Positions 6,366-8,658 of a stretch of 8,658 nucleotides of DNA are shown one piece after another. A model generated the notes under the pieces. The model searched no databases and was not told where the DNA came from. It saw only the letters and a list, made by a program, of their open reading frames with translations. Position 1 is the first letter of the stretch; every line of letters begins with the position of its first letter. The stretch is from Candidatus Omnitrophota bacterium (GTDB lineage Bacteria; Ratteibacteria; UBA8468; B48-G9; JAFGKM01), in the NCBI GenBank assembly GCA_022704985.1, contig JAKJFI010000029.1, positions 1 through 8,658 on the forward strand, given 5' to 3'. Position numbers and translations under genes: made by a program.

Positions 6366-7553
6366 ATGTTTGAGGTGAGCCTGAGGTTGAAAAGACTGCC
6401 ACCGTATCTTTTTGCGGAGATTGACAGGAAAAAGAAAAAACTTATTGCTGAGGGAGCCGATGTCATAGATTTCGGCATAGGGGACCCGGATCTTCCCACG
6501 CCGGAAAACATAATAGACGCCATGAGAAAAGGGGTTGGCAATCCGTCCTACCACCGCTATCCGATAGGGAAGGGGACGGCATCGTTCAGAAAGGCGATAG
6601 CGGATTGCTATAAAAAGAACTATGATGTTTCTCTGAATCCTGACGAAGAGGTGGCGGTGCTTATAGGTTCAAAAGAAGGGATTGCCCACTTTCCCTGGGC
6701 TTTTCTAAATTCAGGGGACGTCTCGCTGGTGCCGGAACCGGGCTATCCTGTTTACCATATCGGCACGACACTTGCCGAGGGGACTCCTCATTTCATGCCG
6801 CTGAAAGAAGAAAACGGTTTTTTCCCTGAGCTGGGAAAGATACCCGTGGATGTCCTTAGTAAGGCAAAGATAATGTTTCTTAATTATCCAAATAATCCCA
6901 CAGCGGCATTTGCAGAAAAAGATTTTTTGCTCGATGCGATAAAATTCTGCAGGAAAAATAACATTATTCTTGCATACGATGCGGCATACAGCGAGATATA
7001 TTTCGAGAACAAACCGGTAAGTTTTCTTTCTCTTCCCGGAGCGAAAGACGTCGGTATAGAGTTCAACTCGCTCTCCAAAACATATAACATGACCGGATGG
7101 CGGGTGGGCTGGGCATGCGGCAACAGAGAGCTGGTGGCCGCTCTTGCCAAGATAAAAGAGAACATTGACTCCGGAACTTTTGAGGCGATACAGTTTGCAG
7201 GGATAGAAGCCCTTCAGGGCGCGCAGGATACGGTGGAAGAGATGCGCGGCATATACAGGAAACGGCGTGATTTGTTCAGCGAAGGGCTGAAGAAAGCAGG
7301 GTTTAACGTTACCGTTCCCAAAGGCACTTTTTATTTCTGGGTCAGGGTCAACGACGATTCGATTAAGCTTGCCGACTACTTCCTTGAAAAGGGGAGAATC
7401 GTTGCAACTCCTGGGATAGGATTCGGCCCTTCGGGAGAAGGGTACCTGCGGTTTTCCTTGACAATAGGAGAAGAGAGGATTAGAGAAGCGATAGGCAGGA
7501 TAAAAGAGATATGGTCTTCCCGTTCAACCTCTCCGCTTGGGCGAGAGGATTAA
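6366..7553 (+). CDS. dapL: LL-diaminopimelate aminotransferase (class I/II PLP aminotransferase)
   Basis: DapL converts tetrahydrodipicolinate directly to LL-2,6-diaminopimelate with glutamate as amino donor, bypassing the succinylase or acetylase steps. Fold-type I motifs in order: DFGIGDPDLPTP (35-46), the YHRYPIGKG segment (62-70), GSKEG (101-105), NYPNNPT (173-179; N177), AYDAAYSE (203-210; D205, Y208), the PLP lysine K238 in SLSKTYNMTGWRVGW, and R362 in GYLRFSLT, which binds substrate carboxylate. The sequence closely resembles the bacterial and archaeal DapL group, and adjacency to dapB strengthens this over a generic aspartate aminotransferase. The ATG has AAAGGAG 7 bases upstream. At 395 residues it is slightly long: the last 12 (SSRSTSPLGRED) appear to be encoded by a repeat at 7519-7562 and are not conserved-looking. 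Confidence 0.9.
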   Translation: MFEVSLRLKRLPPYLFAEIDRKKKKLIAEGADVIDFGIGDPDLPTPENIIDAMRKGVGNPSYHRYPIGKGTASFRKAIADCYKKNYDVSLNPDEEVAVLIGSKEGIAHFPWAFLNSGDVSLVPEPGYPVYHIGTTLAEGTPHFMPLKEENGFFPELGKIPVDVLSKAKIMFLNYPNNPTAAFAEKDFLLDAIKFCRKNNIILAYDAAYSEIYFENKPVSFLSLPGAKDVGIEFNSLSKTYNMTGWRVGWACGNRELVAALAKIKENIDSGTFEAIQFAGIEALQGAQDTVEEMRGIYRKRRDLFSEGLKKAGFNVTVPKGTFYFWVRVNDDSIKLADYFLEKGRIVATPGIGFGPSGEGYLRFSLTIGEERIREAIGRIKEIWSSRSTSPLGRED

Positions 7554-7562
7554 GGTGAAGGG
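7519..7562. repeat. Dispersed-type palindromic repeat across the dapL stop codon
   Basis: CCTCTC (7528-7533) and GAGAGG (7543-7548) form a hairpin around a 9-base loop, followed by ATTAAGGTGAAGGGG. On the minus strand this reads through as FTLILSPKRRG, close to the LTLTLSPKGRG-type translation typical of a very common bacterial intergenic repeat (CCCTCTCCC-loop-GGGAGAGGG followed by TTAGGGTGAGGGG). The copy is degenerate. Recognition is from memory of that repeat type, not a search. Confidence 0.55.
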
Positions 7563-7577
7563 GTGAAAGGAGAGAAA

Positions 7578-8042
7578 ATGTCTGTCAATCAAAAGAAGGT
7601 GGCTGTACTTCTCGGCAGTAAGAGCGATATGGATTACATAGGGGGAGCAAAGGAACTCCTTGAGCAATTTGCCATCCCGTACGAAGTCATGGTGATGTCC
7701 GCTCACAGGACCCTTGATAAGGTGGTTGAATTCTCTGCAACCGCCGAGGAGAAAGGGTTCGGCGTGATAATCGCTTGTGCTGGAATGGCGGCGCATCTGC
7801 CGGGGGTCATAGCGGCAAAGACGTTTCTTCCGGTTATCGGCGTTCCTCTGCCTACCAGCGATATAAAAGGGATAGACGCGCTTCTCGCGATAGTTCAGAT
7901 GCCTTCCGGGGTGCCCGTAGCCACGATGGCGATAGGAAAGTCAGGGGTCAAGAATGCGGCGATACTCTCCGCTCAGATACTTGCTCTCAACGATGAAAAA
8001 TTGAGGACGAAGCTGAAAAAATACAAAAACAGTCTCGGGTGA
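7578..8042 (+). CDS. purE: N5-carboxyaminoimidazole ribonucleotide mutase (PurE, class I)
   Basis: PurE interconverts N5-CAIR and CAIR in de novo purine synthesis in the cytoplasm. The protein has 154 residues, usual for single-domain PurE. It shows the phosphate-binding GSKSDMDY (13-20), MSAHRTLDK (40-48; H43), ACAGMAAHLPGV (66-77; H73) and the PLPTSDIKGIDALLAIVQMPSGVPVAT segment in two parts (94-107 and 108-120). The SAHR and AAHLPG wording is that of class I mutases, which normally work with PurK, rather than class II AIR carboxylases. The usual AGGAAHLPG is AGMAAHLPG here. ATG 7578 has AAAGGAG 5 bases upstream; the in-frame GTG 7563 overlaps that site and is rejected. It lies 24 bases after dapL, so is probably co-transcribed. 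No purK is in the window. Confidence 0.95.
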   Translation: MSVNQKKVAVLLGSKSDMDYIGGAKELLEQFAIPYEVMVMSAHRTLDKVVEFSATAEEKGFGVIIACAGMAAHLPGVIAAKTFLPVIGVPLPTSDIKGIDALLAIVQMPSGVPVATMAIGKSGVKNAAILSAQILALNDEKLRTKLKKYKNSLG

Positions 8043-8048
8043 AAGAAC

Positions 8049-8658
8049 ATGAAAGGGAAAACAATGAATAATAATATTGTGATGGTAATGGTTCTGTTGT
8101 GCGGATTGAGTCTGATTTGGAGCGGATGCAGGCGTTCCGGGGAGCAACCGGCAAACCTGCCGCCTGCGGAGCCGGTTGAACAAAGCTCGGTTATGGAAGA
8201 AGCGAAGACAACATCCATGACTGCCGTTTTTCACACCTCCATGGGCAAGATAACCTGCGAGCTTTTTCCAGAAGAGGCGCCCGTAACGGTTGAGAATTTC
8301 ATCTCGCTTGCACGCGGTACGAAAGAATGGACCGACCCTGCATCGGGGAAAAAAGTTACCTGCCCGCTTTACAACGACACCTTATTCCACAGGGTCATCC
8401 CTGAATTCATGATACAGGGAGGAGACCCCCTCGGAAAAGGCGTAGGGGGTCCCGGGTATGAGTTCAAGGACGAGATTTCCGGGAAACTGAAATTTGACAG
8501 ACCCGGGATTCTTGCGATGGCAAACGCCGGTCCGAACACAAACGGTTCGCAGTTTTTTATCACCGTAGCCCCTACGCCCTGGCTCGACGGACATCACACC
8601 ATTTTTGGACGCGTAATTTCAGGGCAGGAAGTGGTTGATGCGATAAGCAAGGTTGAAA
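8049..8658 (+). CDS. Probable lipoprotein cyclophilin-type peptidyl-prolyl cis-trans isomerase (3' truncated by window edge)
   Basis: Cyclophilins isomerise Xaa-Pro bonds and assist protein folding. The visible 203 residues begin with a basic MKGK, a hydrophobic stretch (10-24) and SGC with C27, a plausible but imperfect lipobox (W at -3). The residue after Cys is Arg, not Asp, which in proteobacterial systems would favour the outer membrane. A Pro/Glu-rich linker (31-56) leads to the cyclophilin domain from about 57. Visible motifs are [19 protein letters not shown] (109-127; R115, F120, Q123), [10 protein letters not shown] (163-172) and [13 protein letters not shown] (177-189), so active-site residues are present. 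The insert before FHRV ([11 protein letters not shown]) is typical of a bacterial subgroup. ATG 8049 is preferred: GGGTGA ends 6 bases upstream and it gives a basic signal start. ATG 8064 is also possible. Only a short C-terminal end is missing. Confidence 0.93.
   Translation, partial: MKGKTMNNNIVMVMVLLCGLSLIWSGCRRSGEQPANLPPAEPVEQSSVMEEAKTTSMTAVFHTSMGKITCELFPEEAPVTVENFISLARGTKEWTDPASGKKVTCPLYNDTLFHRVIPEFMIQGGDPLGKGVGGPGYEFKDEISGKLKFDRPGILAMANAGPNTNGSQFFITVAPTPWLDGHHTIFGRVISGQEVVDAISKVE

Noticed and set aside
1..8658. CRISPR array, tRNA, insertion sequence or phage genes
   Set aside because: No regularly spaced direct repeats, tRNA-like cloverleaf, transposase or integrase motifs were seen on either strand.

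Overview
The window looks like a chromosomal housekeeping stretch of a diderm (Gram-negative-type) bacterium. All nine genes lie on the + strand, closely packed, usually behind purine-rich AAAGGAG-like ribosome binding sites. Base composition looks balanced by eye. Arg codons AGG/AGA and Ile codon ATA are frequent. Exported proteins (one signal-peptide protein, one probable lipoprotein) and genes for UDP-GlcNAc enolpyruvyl transfer and diaminopimelate synthesis point to a DAP-type peptidoglycan wall. The DapL-type aminotransferase, a non-HemE URO-D family protein and a prfA-prmC-murA core would fit several deep-branching phyla (Omnitrophota, Elusimicrobiota, the PVC group, Nitrospirota and relatives). 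The sequence alone does not settle the phylum.

Region 1 (1-2909) is a translation-termination block: the 3' end of prfA (release factor 1), then a large exported TPR / HEAT-like / coiled-coil protein of unknown function, then prmC, the methyltransferase that modifies the GGQ motif of release factors. The unknown gene overlaps prfA by 4 bases, and prmC appears to start inside it, so the three are probably translationally coupled. Elsewhere prfA and prmC are commonly adjacent, so the unknown gene is an insertion into a conserved pair. A candidate intrinsic terminator follows prmC at 2945-2990.

Region 2 (2910-7553) is a cell-wall precursor block: murA, a URO-D superfamily protein, dapB and dapL. 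MurA makes the first committed peptidoglycan intermediate. DapB and DapL catalyse consecutive steps towards LL-diaminopimelate (DapB makes tetrahydrodipicolinate, DapL aminates it). The role of the URO-D protein among them is unknown.

Region 3 (7554-8658) holds purE (purine synthesis, class I) and the start of a probable lipoprotein cyclophilin-type peptidyl-prolyl isomerase that runs off the window. Spacing suggests that murA through the isomerase could be one transcript.

Three non-coding or gene-edge places carry decayed palindromic sequences resembling dispersed bacterial repeats: 2971-3036, 6298-6333 and 7519-7562. The last one seems to have supplied the C-terminal tail and stop codon of dapL and part of the purE leader. 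No gap between genes exceeds 300 bases. No tRNA, rRNA, CRISPR, IS element or phage gene was seen. The least explained item is the TPR/HEAT/coiled-coil protein; most of the rest is recognisable core metabolism.
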